This document shows, in pieces, positions 13,303 through 23,736 of a stretch of 35,000 bases of DNA. The notes under the pieces were generated by a model. It was given only the letters and a program-made list of their open reading frames with translations, was not told where the DNA came from and searched no databases. Numbering within the stretch: the first letter of the stretch is position 1; every line of letters begins with the position of its first letter. The position numbers and the translations under genes are program-made. The stretch covers positions 67,501 to 102,500 of the forward strand of contig JACVTC010000062.1 in NCBI GenBank assembly GCA_016946835.1, read 5' to 3'. The stretch is from Neocallimastix lanati (nom. inval.). Lineage: Eukaryota; Neocallimastigomycota; Neocallimastigomycetes; Neocallimastigales; Neocallimastigaceae.

Positions 13303-13344
13303 ATGCTGATTATTACCTTTAAAAAGCTATCCATATTTATTTGA
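13125..13344. other. Unique island interrupted by a 32-base A-run, function unknown
   Basis: Mixed-composition sequence at 13140-13262 and 13297-13360 flanks A32 at 13265-13296. Two overlapping plus-strand ORFs of 65 codons read through the A-run as poly-Lys and are not credible as proteins. On the minus strand ATGGATAGCTTTTTAAAG is followed by GTAATA, which could be a first exon MDSFLK with a donor, but no following exon was found. Confidence 0.15.
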
Positions 13345-13499
13345 ATTTTATAGATAAAAAAAAACATTTATCCTCATTTAATAATAGAATAATTATATAT
13401 ATATATATATTTTTTTAATTATTTTTTATATTTATTTATTATTAATTTAAAGTTAATGTTAACTGTCCAAAAAAAAAAAAAAAGAAAAAAAAAGAAATT

Positions 13500-15830
13500 A
13501 ATAACTGAAAATCATAATAAAAGATAGAGGTGGTACAATTGATGATGATATAGTAGCTGATGCCAAGGTTAAGATTATATTAATTAAAAGCGTAAGCAAT
13601 GAGGTAATATTTACTCGTTTGATTTTTTTTTTTTTTAAAGGCATATGAAAATCTACCAAGAAATACTAAATAGGAACGAAGGAACTGATGAAGAAAAAAA
13701 AAGACAAATTTAAGAAAAGTTTAAGAAATATAAAATATGATCCAGAATGGAAATATAGCTTTATCATTATTTATCTCTGACTTAAGTCAAAAAGTTTAAG
13801 GAGTTTTGAAATTTTTAAAAGAAAAATAGGTAACGATTTCTTATAAGCTTAATTTCTTTTTTAGAGGACTATTCTAGTGGAATTAATATTTAAAAAACAA
13901 TCGTATTGTCGTACCAAACCAATTGAAAAGATACTACAGGATAATCTAATTAAAGTCCGTAATAAATTAAAGGGAATTACAAAGATTAGATGAAGAAGAT
14001 ATAAAACAAATAATACAGGATCAAATTCACAAGAAGTCCAAGTTAAATTATAATATCATAAAGTATAACAATAATAATAACAATAATTTCAATAAATTTA
14101 TTTAAAAGATATAGAATGCTGGTATTATAAAAAAAAAAAAAGGGACACCATAAGAAGGAGTATTGAAATAGAAAAACAAGTTATACTAACAAGAAAAGGA
14201 ACAATTATAACAGTAGGTAAAAAAAAAAAAATAAAATATACCAAAAAAATAGAAAACAAGAAGGGAGGTCAAATAAAAATGTCAAAAAAAAAAAAAAAAC
14301 AACCAAAGTTAAATAATAATATAAAAGAAGATAATCATAGTGAATAATTTGTTGATGATTACAATGATACGTACGTTACAGAATCAAGAAGTATTCTACC
14401 TGAAAAAAAAAAACATCAAATTATTATAAAAAATCATATAAAAATGAAAATTTAATAAAATAAATGTTCTTGGACTCTTGAGTGTGGAACAACATACCAT
14501 ATGACAGATAATGCAGATATTTTTACAAATATGATTAAACACAATAAGAAGATATATTTCACTAATGGAGAAATTGTTAAATCAAAAGGTATAGGTACAT
14601 ATAAAGGATATATAAAATGGTAATTTCATAATTATTAAGCACGTATGATGTATAGTATAGGTTCCAGTATTCAAGAAAAATTAAATATCAATGGATGGTT
14701 TATCTGATCAGAACTATAAAATAGTATTTTGTAAAAAAAAAAAAAAAGATAATAAAAATTGTACATCAGTATAATAGTAAAAATAATAGAATATGCCCTA
14801 ACTAGCTCTAATTATTCCAAAACATACGTTATAGGGACTTCAAAGAAAGTTATTAACACAACTCTATATTACTAACAATAGTCTTTCATCGAATGAAAAT
14901 GAAAACTTACACATCTGGTATAGGCGGTCTAGCACATTATAATTTAGGACCTCTTAGAAATATCTTAAGTAGGATGGATGTTAAACGTCAGTGTTAGATA
15001 TATGATAAAAATAAAATTTAAGAATTTTCTACACAAGTTATCTGACAAGGGAGCAGCAAGTAAAACCATTTGAACCGGATTCCATATGGATACTGTTTCT
15101 ATTAATAATTTTTCTCTATAATGATAATAACTATTTTTGTTTCTATTTTTGATGATTATACAAACTTTGACTGAGTTCTATTTATTAAGTCAAAGGATCA
15201 AGTGTTTAATGCTTTCTTTTCTTAGTATACCAACATTAAAAGTATTTTTAAGTACATCATTTAAATAATTACCTACTGATAATGGTACAGAATTTATTAA
15301 CGAATAGGAGAATTATTAAATTATTTTTTTTTTTGATAAATGAAAATGATATATCCCATGACTTCTCTGTGCCTTATGAACCTTCAACAAAATGGTAGAA
15401 TAGAATGTTGACATGATTCTTTTGCATCCAAATACCATAATTATGATGGAAGATGCACATTTAGATCATGTCTCTTCTGGGAAAGATACTTATTAACACT
15501 TCCCAATTCTAATCATCATAGGAGGCTTCACCGAGGTGTATATATGGTGTAGATTACATATAGAAACAGCTTTTTTTTTTTTTTTTCCTACACTTGAAAC
15601 AGGATCTTATTGAGTATTATTATTTCAATTACAATTCATTATGATTTCGAAATATATTCAATTTGATACTCTATCAATACTTTAACGATTTCATTATTGT
15701 CGAATTCAACAGATTTTAAAAAGTGGATATTCTTTATCTATAGTACATTCAACATTAATATCCATGCAAACTTAAGGTAAAACTATCGATCGAATCATGA
15801 CAAGTGGTGGTTAAGCTCTTTTTTCATAAT
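13500..15830 (+). pseudogene. Degenerate Ty1/copia-type gag-pol retrotransposon relic
   Basis: Copia-order landmarks appear across shifting frames with many stops. A gag segment lies at about 13540-13620. A zinc knuckle at 14117-14163 keeps CX2CX4HX4C spacing, but two Cys have become Tyr. A protease-like site at 14471-14505 reads WTLECGTTYHMT where WxLDSGATxH is expected. The pre-integrase motif at about 14914-14980 has WYRR, then LAHYNLGPLRNILS in the next frame. Integrase pieces are DDY near 15151, TDNGTEF near 15275 and, after a frameshift, QQNGRIE near 15385. MMEDAHLDH follows at 15443-15469. Reverse transcriptase and RNase H are not visible, so the 3' half appears deleted. No LTRs were identified. 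Nothing here can encode a working polyprotein. Confidence 0.85.
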
Positions 15831-16314
15831 AATTTTCAATATAAAAATAAATATTATTCCAATATAAATATTAATTAAAAATAACTAAATATTAAAAAAA
15901 AAAAAAAAAAAAAAAAGGTGTAATGAATTAATATTATTAATATATCCTTTAAAAGAATATTAATGATGGAGATACAAAATTAAATAATGTATTTTATAAA
16001 AGTTCAAAAAGTATAAATAGAGATAAACTTCATGATTAAAAATTTTAATCTTCATTAATTAAAAATATTTTATTACAATTTTAATTATATTTTTATAAAA
16101 TTAAAATTATAAAAAAATAAAATATATAAACGTTTATTTTTTATTTAAAAGATAGTTAAATATTTAAAAAAAAATTTTAAAAAAAAAAGTAAAAAATTAT
16201 TAATATACTAAGAAAAGAAGATAATAATAAATTAACTATAATAAAGAAATTTAAATAACTTTTAAAAAAAAGAGTTCAATTAATATATTAAATAAATAAA
16301 TTAAGCATAAGAAT
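15831..16314. other. AT-rich upstream region of the VWA-Hint gene
   Basis: Low-complexity A/T sequence with an A-run at about 15894-15916. The promoter of the following gene presumably lies here, but no specific element can be pointed to. Confidence 0.4.
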
Positions 16315-18661
16315 ATGAATATCGATAAAAGAGAAGAAGAGATGAAAGTAGAATTTGAAGAATTATTTGCTCGTTATATTTCAAAAGATAAATGTTCTGA
16401 CTTATGTAATGACTGCCTTCATATTTGTATGAGACCTAAAAAATTGGAAACTACTCCTCCTGTATCTTTAATTTGTGTAGTTGATGTTTCTGGCTCGATG
16501 AATATAAATTGTGCTGGTAATGTTGAAAATATGGAATCAGTATATATTTCAAGACTTGAATTAGTTAAGCATTCACTTAAAACTGTTATTTCTACATTAA
16601 GAAAAGAAGATATGATATGTATTATTAAGTTTGATTCAAGTGCTCATATGCAAGTTCAACCAACAATTTTAGCAAATAAAAATATCAAAGATGAAGTAAT
16701 AAATAATTTTAACGGAATGGTTGATGGTGGTGCTACTAATATATGGGCTGGTATTAAAATGGCAATGGATACTTCTGCTTCTATCCCATATAAAAATTAT
16801 CAAAAATCCATTATGGTATTTACTGATGGTGATTCTAATACCAACCCCCCAGAAGGAGTTTATCAAGCATTAAAAGAAACTTTAGATAAATGTGATGATA
16901 AATTTACCATTTCTACTTTTTCTTTTGGAAATGACGTTGGACCAGAATTATTAGTAGATATTGCTAATCTTGGAAATGGAATATATGGATATTGTCCAGA
17001 TGGAACGATGGTTGGAACTATCTTTATTAATTATATGGCTAATCTTTTATCATCCATAACTCCTATTGTTAAAGTTGAAGTTAATCAAGGAGAAGGAGTA
17101 AAAAAAAGGAAAAGGAGAAGGAGAAGGAGATAAAAAAGAAAAGTTGAAAAAGACAATGATAATAGATCCATTATATAGAGGAGCCTATAGAAATGCCATT
17201 TTCGAAATTGATAGTAATTTATTAAATGAAACGAAAATTACAATTGAATTATCAATGTTAAATCAAAAATTAGAGGTACCACTTAATATTGAATCACCCG
17301 ATCTTCAAAAATATATTAATGATATTTCAGAATTTGAAAATAATGATAATAATACACAAAACAATAAAAATAATGATAACAATAATGAAAATGATAATGA
17401 AAATGGAGAAGATTCAGATGAAGAATTACTTGATGAAGAATTAAACGATGATGAAGATGATGAAACTATTAAGATAGAAGATATTGATCCAGATGCTTTA
17501 ATTCAAGAAAACGATTTTAAATCAATAGAATATGAAGAAAATTTATTAAATCAAATTGTAAGAAATAAATTCATTATGACTCTCAAAAATATTATTGGAA
17601 TTAAAAATTTAGGAAATCATGAAGAAGATAATGAACAAGCAAATAATATCTTTAATAATTATATTGAATTTTTAAATCAATAAAGATATAAAACTAAATT
17701 TATTAAAAATTTAATTATTGATATTGATAATCCTGATCCAAATCATGGACAAGTTATAAAGGCCATTGTTCCACGTTATTACAAAACATGGGGAAAGTAT
17801 TATCTTTGTTCATTTTTAAAATTCCATCAATTTGAACAATGTGGTAATTTCAAAGATCAATCTTTACAATGCTATTCTAATGAAGTATTTAATGTCCTCA
17901 GAAAAATGGCAAATACGATATTTATTAATCTTCCACCACCAAAAGCTGAAATAATTCAAAATCAATATGCTAATGGATATAGTGGTTGTAATTCAAATGG
18001 TCAAAATGTTAGTGGTAATGGTGGTAATGTTCAAATGAGTAATTTCATTAATCGTCATGGAGGTTGTTTTAATGGTGAAGCTTTTGTTTTATTAGCCAAT
18101 GGTAAAACTAAATTTGTTAAAGATTTGAAGAAAGGAGACCAACTTAATAATAATGCAATTGTTCAATGTCTTATTGAACAACGTTCAAATAAATTTTCAG
18201 AAGCATATATGTGTAATATCGATGGAATTCTCTTTACTCCATATCATCCAATTTGTAAAGATGATCAATGGTATTTCCCAATTGATCTTGTACAGTCTAA
18301 ACCTGTTTCAATTAATTCATGGTTTAATTTAATATTAAATAATGAAATTAATGGTAAATATGAAGTTGAATTTGAAAATGGAATTAAAGCGATTACATTA
18401 GGTCACTATCGTAAAGAAAATAAAATTTTAAAACATGGATATTTTGGAACGGATTTAGTATTAAAAGATTTAAAAGAAAGAGATCCTTCCGGTTATTCCA
18501 AAGGATATATCTATATCGAAGAAATTAATTATCGAGAATTACAATATGATGAAAATCAATGTTTTACTAATTATTATAAAATTCAATCTAATAATTATAA
18601 TAATTACAATGATAATAAAATTATGGAAAATGAAAAAAATATTTCTAAATTAATATATTAA
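16315..18661 (+). pseudogene. VWA-Vwaint-Hint domain protein, broken by one frameshift and one in-frame stop
   Basis: Three consecutive ORFs (16315-17133, about 17102-17683, 17684-18661) make one protein of about 780 residues. The VWA domain (about residues 48-255) keeps a MIDAS metal site: DVSGS (Asp57, Ser59, Ser61), Thr141 in GGATN and Asp171 in FTDGD. The Vwaint-like part follows (IIDPLYRGAYRNAIFEID) and holds an Asn/Asp/Glu-rich acidic insertion at about 17338-17500. The Hint fold starts at the GGCF cysteine (codon 18065-18067), has the TxxH motif TPYH at 18236-18247 and ends near ITLGH; about 95 residues follow. Hint folds in hedgehog and inteins self-cleave. Pfam describes Vwaint and Hint_2 in fungal proteins of this layout. 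The frame changes in an A8 run at 17100-17107, and TAA at 17681-17683 stops the frame, which then continues open. Either an early pseudogene or sequencing errors would explain this. Confidence 0.85.
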
Positions 18662-19185
18662 AACTTTAATATATATATATATTTATATTAAAAAATTATT
18701 TATATAAAAAATTAACTTTTATTTTATATAATTTATTTATTATTATAAAATAATATTTAATGACATGAAAATATATATTAAACAATATTTATATATATAT
18801 ATTTTTTTATTTAATATGACGATATTATATCGCTGTTATGAAATATATTATATATATTTTAAATTAAATGTATTATATAAATAAATAAAATATTATTAAA
18901 TTAAAAAATAAAAATAAAAATAAAATATAATTATATTGTACTTAAAATTTTATTTCAATATTGAATTTTTAATTTTAAAACTATATTTTTATTTAATTTA
19001 TAATTATTAAATAATAATTATAAAATATAAATAAAATAAAATAAAATTTTATTAAATAAGAAACTAATTATAAAAAATATTCTTATTATTTAATAAAAGA
19101 GTTTGTAATTTTAATAATAAAATTAAATAAACGATTAATTAAAAAAATAAATATATTTAAATTTATAATAAAAAAAAAAAAAATA
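18662..19185. other. Intergenic, no gene recognised
   Basis: AT-rich low complexity after the VWA-Hint stop codon. A short imperfect palindrome around ATATGACGATATTATATCGCTGTTATG at about 18816-18841 is the only mixed-composition patch. Confidence 0.5.
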
Positions 19186-19187
19186 AA

Positions 19188-19340
<153 letters not shown>

Positions 19341-20121
19341 TATAAATATATATATACATATATATATATTTAAAAATTTAATAATCGTTACTCCCTCTTT
19401 TCTCGAATTTACCTTTAAGAGTTCTACTTTCTTTCGTCCATGTATTTTTTCTAGACTTTGGAATTTAACTAAATAGAAAATAATACAATTTGAATCTATC
19501 CATTTATCAAAAAATTTGACTTGAAATAAAGCACATTTAGCTGACAATGGAGAAATATTTAAATCTTTTTAAATAGAATATACAGTAATCTATCTTAATC
19601 CTCTGTTAATTAATTTCTGAGTATTATTTGATCTCTCTTTATTTGAACCAAGTAAAGGTGTGCAAAAAGGAAGAGACTTTACTAAGCACTTAGGAGTTAA
19701 TTATGCACACATTCTATTATATTTTTCAAATTAGTTCTTCAAATTCATCTAAATTATGATAAGAACCTCTTCTTTTAATGGCTTTATATAATTTCATTTT
19801 GAGTTTTTGCAAATTAAATATTTTCTGAGACATATGAAAAAAAGATTTTCTAACATCTGATATTGACGTGATATTAAGTTCCTTAACAATATTGAATGAA
19901 GTTGAAATAAATTTCTTAGAAATATCATCAATACTAATATTAGGATCTGGAATCACTTCCTCTAATACACTAAAATAGTTGTTGTCAAAAATTGATTCTT
20001 TTTCATTTATACATTTTAATCTATCCCATTTAACTGTCTTTTTAGGTAGAGAGAAAGAATTATCTGAATTAACTGATGAAAAACATTTACCTTTTATTAA
20101 TAAAGGTTTATGATCCGAAAT

Positions 20122-20132
20122 GGGGGGGGGGG
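20122..20132. repeat. G11 homopolymer inside the LINE endonuclease remnant
   Basis: Eleven G on the plus strand, read as Pro codons on the coding strand just before ISDHKPL. The length breaks the frame; nine or twelve would restore it. Confidence 0.9.
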
Positions 20133-20238
20133 AAAGTCAATAAAAGTACCATATGAAAGTAAATCTAACATATGATCATTGACAATTACATGATCTATAT
20201 CAGATTCTCTATTACCTCTACTCCATGAAATTGAGGAG

Positions 20239-20257
20239 CCCCCCCCCCCCCCCCCCC
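20239..20257. repeat. C19 homopolymer inside the LINE endonuclease remnant
   Basis: Nineteen C on the plus strand (G19 on the coding strand, read as poly-Gly between FPLW and SSISWSR). It is exceptional in DNA of this base composition. Confidence 0.9.
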
Positions 20258-20540
20258 ATAAGGGAAAATTTTTCCAATTACTAAATTTGGAGAGCAAATT
20301 ACCTAATTTCTCAGTAGGTCAATTAATAACCACCAACCAACATTGAAGGATGAAAAGAGTTAACTATTTAACCAAGACAAAATTTTAATTTTAGCAGTTC
20401 AAGCATGAAGGCTATGGCCACTAGGAGGTACGTACGCATTACCAATAGAACCTTTAGTGAAATTCAAAAAATTTCCAAGTATACAAAAAAATAATATACT
20501 CATAAGTGTTGTTTTCAAGAGAGGCTTGACAAGAATTATG

Positions 20541-20542
<2 letters not shown>

Positions 20543-20582
<40 letters not shown>
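20543..20582 (-). repeat. 40-base T-run; possible poly(A) tail of LINE copy A
   Basis: T40 on the plus strand is A40 on the strand of the LINEs. It lies about 400 bp past the RT ORF stop and directly before the endonuclease remnant of copy B, where a LINE 3' tail would be expected. Long A/T runs are common here, so this is suggestive only. Confidence 0.45.
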
Positions 20583-20585
<3 letters not shown>

Positions 20586-20978
20586 CAGGGAAGAGAATAC
20601 ACTTCCAAAACTTTATTAAATTTTATTTTAAAAAATACATGTAGGTGAAAAGTACATTTGAAATTAAAAATAAAAAATTTAAAAAATAAAGAAATAAAAA
20701 AGCTCGAAAATACTATGTATTTCGGCAAGTTGTACTATGCGGGAATTTTCCCCTTCCTATCTAATAAAAAAGAAATAAAACCTAGAAGTAACATCTTTAA
20801 CATAGATAGTGTGGTGTCCACTAAACTCTCCCCGGACTCATCATTTATTGAACTACTAGGGCGAGATTCATCCTTCGTAGCAATAGATGACGATCCTGTA
20901 TTATCATTATGCCTTATCAGTACGACGTCGACGCTCTTGGATACGTTTGGTATTTTGCAATACCTATCAAATAATAGC
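20583..20978 (-). other. Sequence after the RT stop: 3' UTR of copy A or 5' part of copy B
   Basis: On the minus strand it has short open stretches such as NTKRIQERRRRTDKA and, in another frame, SSSIATKDESRPSSSINDE running on to LVDTTLSMLKM, separated by frame changes. Composition matches the LINE coding region, not the AT-rich background. Whether this is 3' UTR or the N-terminal ORF part of the next element is not decided by the sequence. A 14-bp inverted repeat spans its upstream edge. Confidence 0.4.
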
Positions 20979-21009
20979 TCAAAACGAACTACTTATGATA
21001 GGTATTGCA
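20956..21009. other. 14-bp perfect inverted repeat at the 3' end of the LINE RT ORF
   Basis: TGCAATACCTATCA at 20956-20969 and its exact reverse complement at 20996-21009 enclose a 26-base loop that contains the RT stop codon. The stem is mixed sequence, so it is not a low-complexity accident. Confidence 0.75.
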
Positions 21010-23042
21010 CTTGTTAAGAATTCCGCCAAGCCCACAAATTTTGGAACAGGTGACTCAGATGAACCTTTGAAAAGTAGTTCATTTAATTGTCTCTGTTCCC
21101 CACTATTGAAATGTAGCTCATTTAAAACTAAAGTCCCACCAAGAAGGAACAAATATATATAATGATTGATATAATCTTCAAAATTAGAAATAGAGTCATA
21201 GGAAGAAAGAGGATTAAACGCTCTAATCTTCCTAAGGAATAAAACATAGAGATCATCGATGAAATTTAAAGAATTCCATCTAAAAGATGCAAGAGCATCG
21301 CATTTAAAAATCCAATGTTCAAAAGATTGTTTATCTTCGCCACAACAGGGGCAAGACTTGGGACAATCTTCTGATACTCTATCCATTCTAATAGCAATAG
21401 TAGTATTGTATTTATAACCACAGCGTAAACGTATAATCCACGAAAACCCTAAGTTGAATTGGGGATATTTTAAGCTAAGCATAATTATAGCTTTATTGTT
21501 TGAGAACTTATTACAATCGTAATTTTGACCTTTAATACCTTGAAATTTGGAAACAGATTTCCAGTAACGTTCTAAAATATCGTCATATTTTTCACATTTA
21601 TATTTTTTGATTTTTTTATACAGTGTTCTTGATTCTTTAGTCCAGGAATAATGATGCATTTTGGGAATAGATTTAATAAGATCCTTTATAATACAGTTTG
21701 ATTTACTCCATTTTGCAAAAGATTTAATCTGTAAGGCTGCGCAGACACCAGCAATAGGAGGAATGCTTAGATCTCGAGATAAAGCATAAGTACTCATAGT
21801 AGAATTATGTCTAATATAGTCATTGTCTTCTGAACTTGTTTTACCATTTTTAGAGAAGGAGCCGATACACCAAAATAGACCAGTATTAATTAATGTTTGA
21901 ATTCTGGCCGTTCTAGATTTGTTTGAACCAAGTAAAGGAGAATAATAAATTACTTTACTAATAACAAAGGATTGAAGAACTTTTTTCTTGTATGCAATAG
22001 GGATAAGTTTATTTGAGAAGAAATGTGTAAATGAAAGAAGTGATTTTCTAACTTTAAAATGCATGTGAGATATAATATGTTCTAGTAAGAGATCATCAGA
22101 AAAAGGAATACCAAGATAAATATAACTAGAAACTTTAGGAATAGCATTCATTCCTAAATAGAAGGTTGGGTCACTATAGTTTGGAGGAGATTGGAAGTTC
22201 ATTGGTTTTATAACCATAGTTGCACATTTTTCAATACCAAAAGTCATTTCATTTAAATTAGCCCATCTATGTACCTTTTTTAGTAATTTTTCTAAATTTT
22301 TTGCACTTGGAGCAATGAGAACAACATCATCAGCAAAGAGTCCACCACAACACTTTTTTCTTCCAATATCAGCACCATACTTTTCACAGTCATTTAATAT
22401 ATCATTGATGAATAAATTGAATAAGATCGGAGATAATGGACAACCTTGACGAACACTTCTTTTAATAGGAAATTCATTTGATAACATTGAAGCAAATCGA
22501 GCACGAGCTTTAGATGAAGTATATAAATTACAAAGAAAATCAAAACATTTACCGCGTACTCCATAATGATATAATTTAGTAAGAATGTTAAAAATAGGAA
22601 CTGAATCATAAGCTTTTTTAAGATCTAAAAAGGCTAAATATGTGAATTTTCCTTGAAATTTTCTTCTTTGGCATATTTCTCTAACGGAAATGAATAAACT
22701 AATGCATTCTTCACGGTTGCGAAAACCAAATTGTTCAGGTCTACTGAAATTGTGTGAGAGTGCGTAAGAAGATATTCTATCTGTTATAATTTTTGAAATG
22801 ATTTTCAGTCCAACATTAATGAGAGAAATACCTCGATAATTACTACAATCTGATAGGTCACCTTTCTTAGGGATTGATACAATAGAAGCTGAGTTCCATT
22901 TTTTAGGAAAAGACCCATTCCATATTTTATTAAAAATCAATTTAAGACACTTTCCAGCAGCAGGATGTGTTTCTAGTAATTCTTCATTGCAAAACAGAGC
23001 TTTGTAGAATTCAATCGGGATACCATCGGGGCCGGGTGACAA
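20979..23042 (-). CDS. LINE (non-LTR) reverse transcriptase ORF, 5'-truncated, otherwise open
   Basis: The 687-codon frame runs from the SPGPDG motif that opens the RT domain to a stop at 20979. In order it shows IVSIPKKGD (54-62), NYRGISL (69-75), QFGFR (104-108), FLDLKKAYDSV (motif A, Asp140), RQGCPLSP (198-205) and the catalytic LFADDVVL (FADD 236-239). Then come the thumb and a C-terminal CX2CX8HX4C zinc knuckle (C564, C567, H576, C581), as in many endonuclease-bearing LINEs. The N-terminal endonuclease is missing: upstream, sequence changes at 23037 to a duplicate of the element's own C-terminal part. The listed first codon is TTG inside the junction, so this is not a real protein start. 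All RT motifs are intact and the frame unbroken, suggesting a fairly recent insertion, but without a promoter or endonuclease it should be non-autonomous. Confidence 0.88.
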   Translation of the reverse strand: MSPGPDGIPIEFYKALFCNEELLETHPAAGKCLKLIFNKIWNGSFPKKWNSASIVSIPKKGDLSDCSNYRGISLINVGLKIISKIITDRISSYALSHNFSRPEQFGFRNREECISLFISVREICQRRKFQGKFTYLAFLDLKKAYDSVPIFNILTKLYHYGVRGKCFDFLCNLYTSSKARARFASMLSNEFPIKRSVRQGCPLSPILFNLFINDILNDCEKYGADIGRKKCCGGLFADDVVLIAPSAKNLEKLLKKVHRWANLNEMTFGIEKCATMVIKPMNFQSPPNYSDPTFYLGMNAIPKVSSYIYLGIPFSDDLLLEHIISHMHFKVRKSLLSFTHFFSNKLIPIAYKKKVLQSFVISKVIYYSPLLGSNKSRTARIQTLINTGLFWCIGSFSKNGKTSSEDNDYIRHNSTMSTYALSRDLSIPPIAGVCAALQIKSFAKWSKSNCIIKDLIKSIPKMHHYSWTKESRTLYKKIKKYKCEKYDDILERYWKSVSKFQGIKGQNYDCNKFSNNKAIIMLSLKYPQFNLGFSWIIRLRCGYKYNTTIAIRMDRVSEDCPKSCPCCGEDKQSFEHWIFKCDALASFRWNSLNFIDDLYVLFLRKIRAFNPLSSYDSISNFEDYINHYIYLFLLGGTLVLNELHFNSGEQRQLNELLFKGSSESPVPKFVGLAEFLTSAIPIISSSF

Positions 23043-23196
23043 TCTTCTGAAACTCTACCCATTCTAATAGCAATAGTAGTATTGTATTTATAACCACAGC
23101 GTAAACGAACAATCCACGAAAACCCTAAGTTGAATTGGGGATATTTTAAACTAAGCATAATTATAGCTTTATTGTTTGAGTACTTATTACAATCGT
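23038..23196 (-). mobile_element. 159-bp second copy of the LINE C-terminal segment fused upstream of the RT
   Basis: It aligns without gaps to 21362-21520, with about six mismatches by eye, and encodes CNKYSNNKAIIMLSLKYPQ and GFSWIVRLRCGYKYNTT. It is in the same orientation as the RT and ends abruptly at CAATCGT, after which unique sequence CGCCCACCAAGAAG and then AT-rich DNA follow. Confidence 0.85.
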
Positions 23197-23216
23197 CGCC
23201 CACCAAGAAGTGCACT

Positions 23217-23683
23217 CAATATATAATAATAAATATATCTATTACAAAATGAAATGACTTACTAACCCTAACTTCAAAATAGAAAAAGAAAAAAAAAATA
23301 TATAAAACAAAAAAAATATATATATATATTAAAAAAATTTAATTTTTTTTTTATTTTTTTTTTTATTTTAATTTTATTTTATTTTTTGCAATTATTCAAA
23401 TTTAAACAAATATTAATGAAATTTATAAGAAAAAAAATTAAAAAAAAAAAAAAAATTGAAAATTTAAAAAAAATTAAAAAATAAAAATAAAAATACATAC
23501 TAAGAAATATAAAATAAAATTTCTTCAATATAAATATTAAATAAATATAATTTATAAATAATTTGTATTATTTAAATTAATTATTATATAATTAATATAA
23601 ACTACTGTAATTATAAAAAAGACTTTTTTTTTTTTTTTTTTTGAAAAAAAAATATAATGAAATTCTCTATATAAATTTTAATA

Positions 23684-23736
<53 letters not shown>

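Larger units (their letters stand above)
19385..20548 (-). mobile_element. LINE relic B: endonuclease remnant plus C-terminal region, RT core deleted
   Basis: Read on the minus strand, 20548-20400 has GNAYVPPSGHS (the NVYxPP segment of APE-type endonucleases). At 20297-20090 come KLGNLLSKFSNWKNF, SWSRGNRESDIDHVIVND and ISDHKPLL, which carry the SxIDH and SDH endonuclease motifs. The region 20089-19726 is the linker before RT (LPKKTVKWDRLKC to YHNLDEFEELI). It then jumps at about 19720 to LGSNKERSNNTQKLINRGL and DKWIDSNCII. These resemble LGSNKSRTARIQTLINTGL and AKWSKSNCII, which lie after the RT core in the neighbouring copy. So about 1.1 kb or more encoding RT is missing. Several stops and frameshifts, including homopolymer G and C expansions, show the copy is dead. 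Confidence 0.72.

Noticed and set aside
17681-17683. Reassigned TAA codon as explanation for the VWA-Hint stop
   Set aside because: The other genes here use no internal TAA or TAG, so a non-standard code is not supported.
20658-21017. 119-codon plus-strand ORF over the end of the LINE
   Set aside because: Antisense to the RT end and the following element sequence; no family resemblance in this direction.
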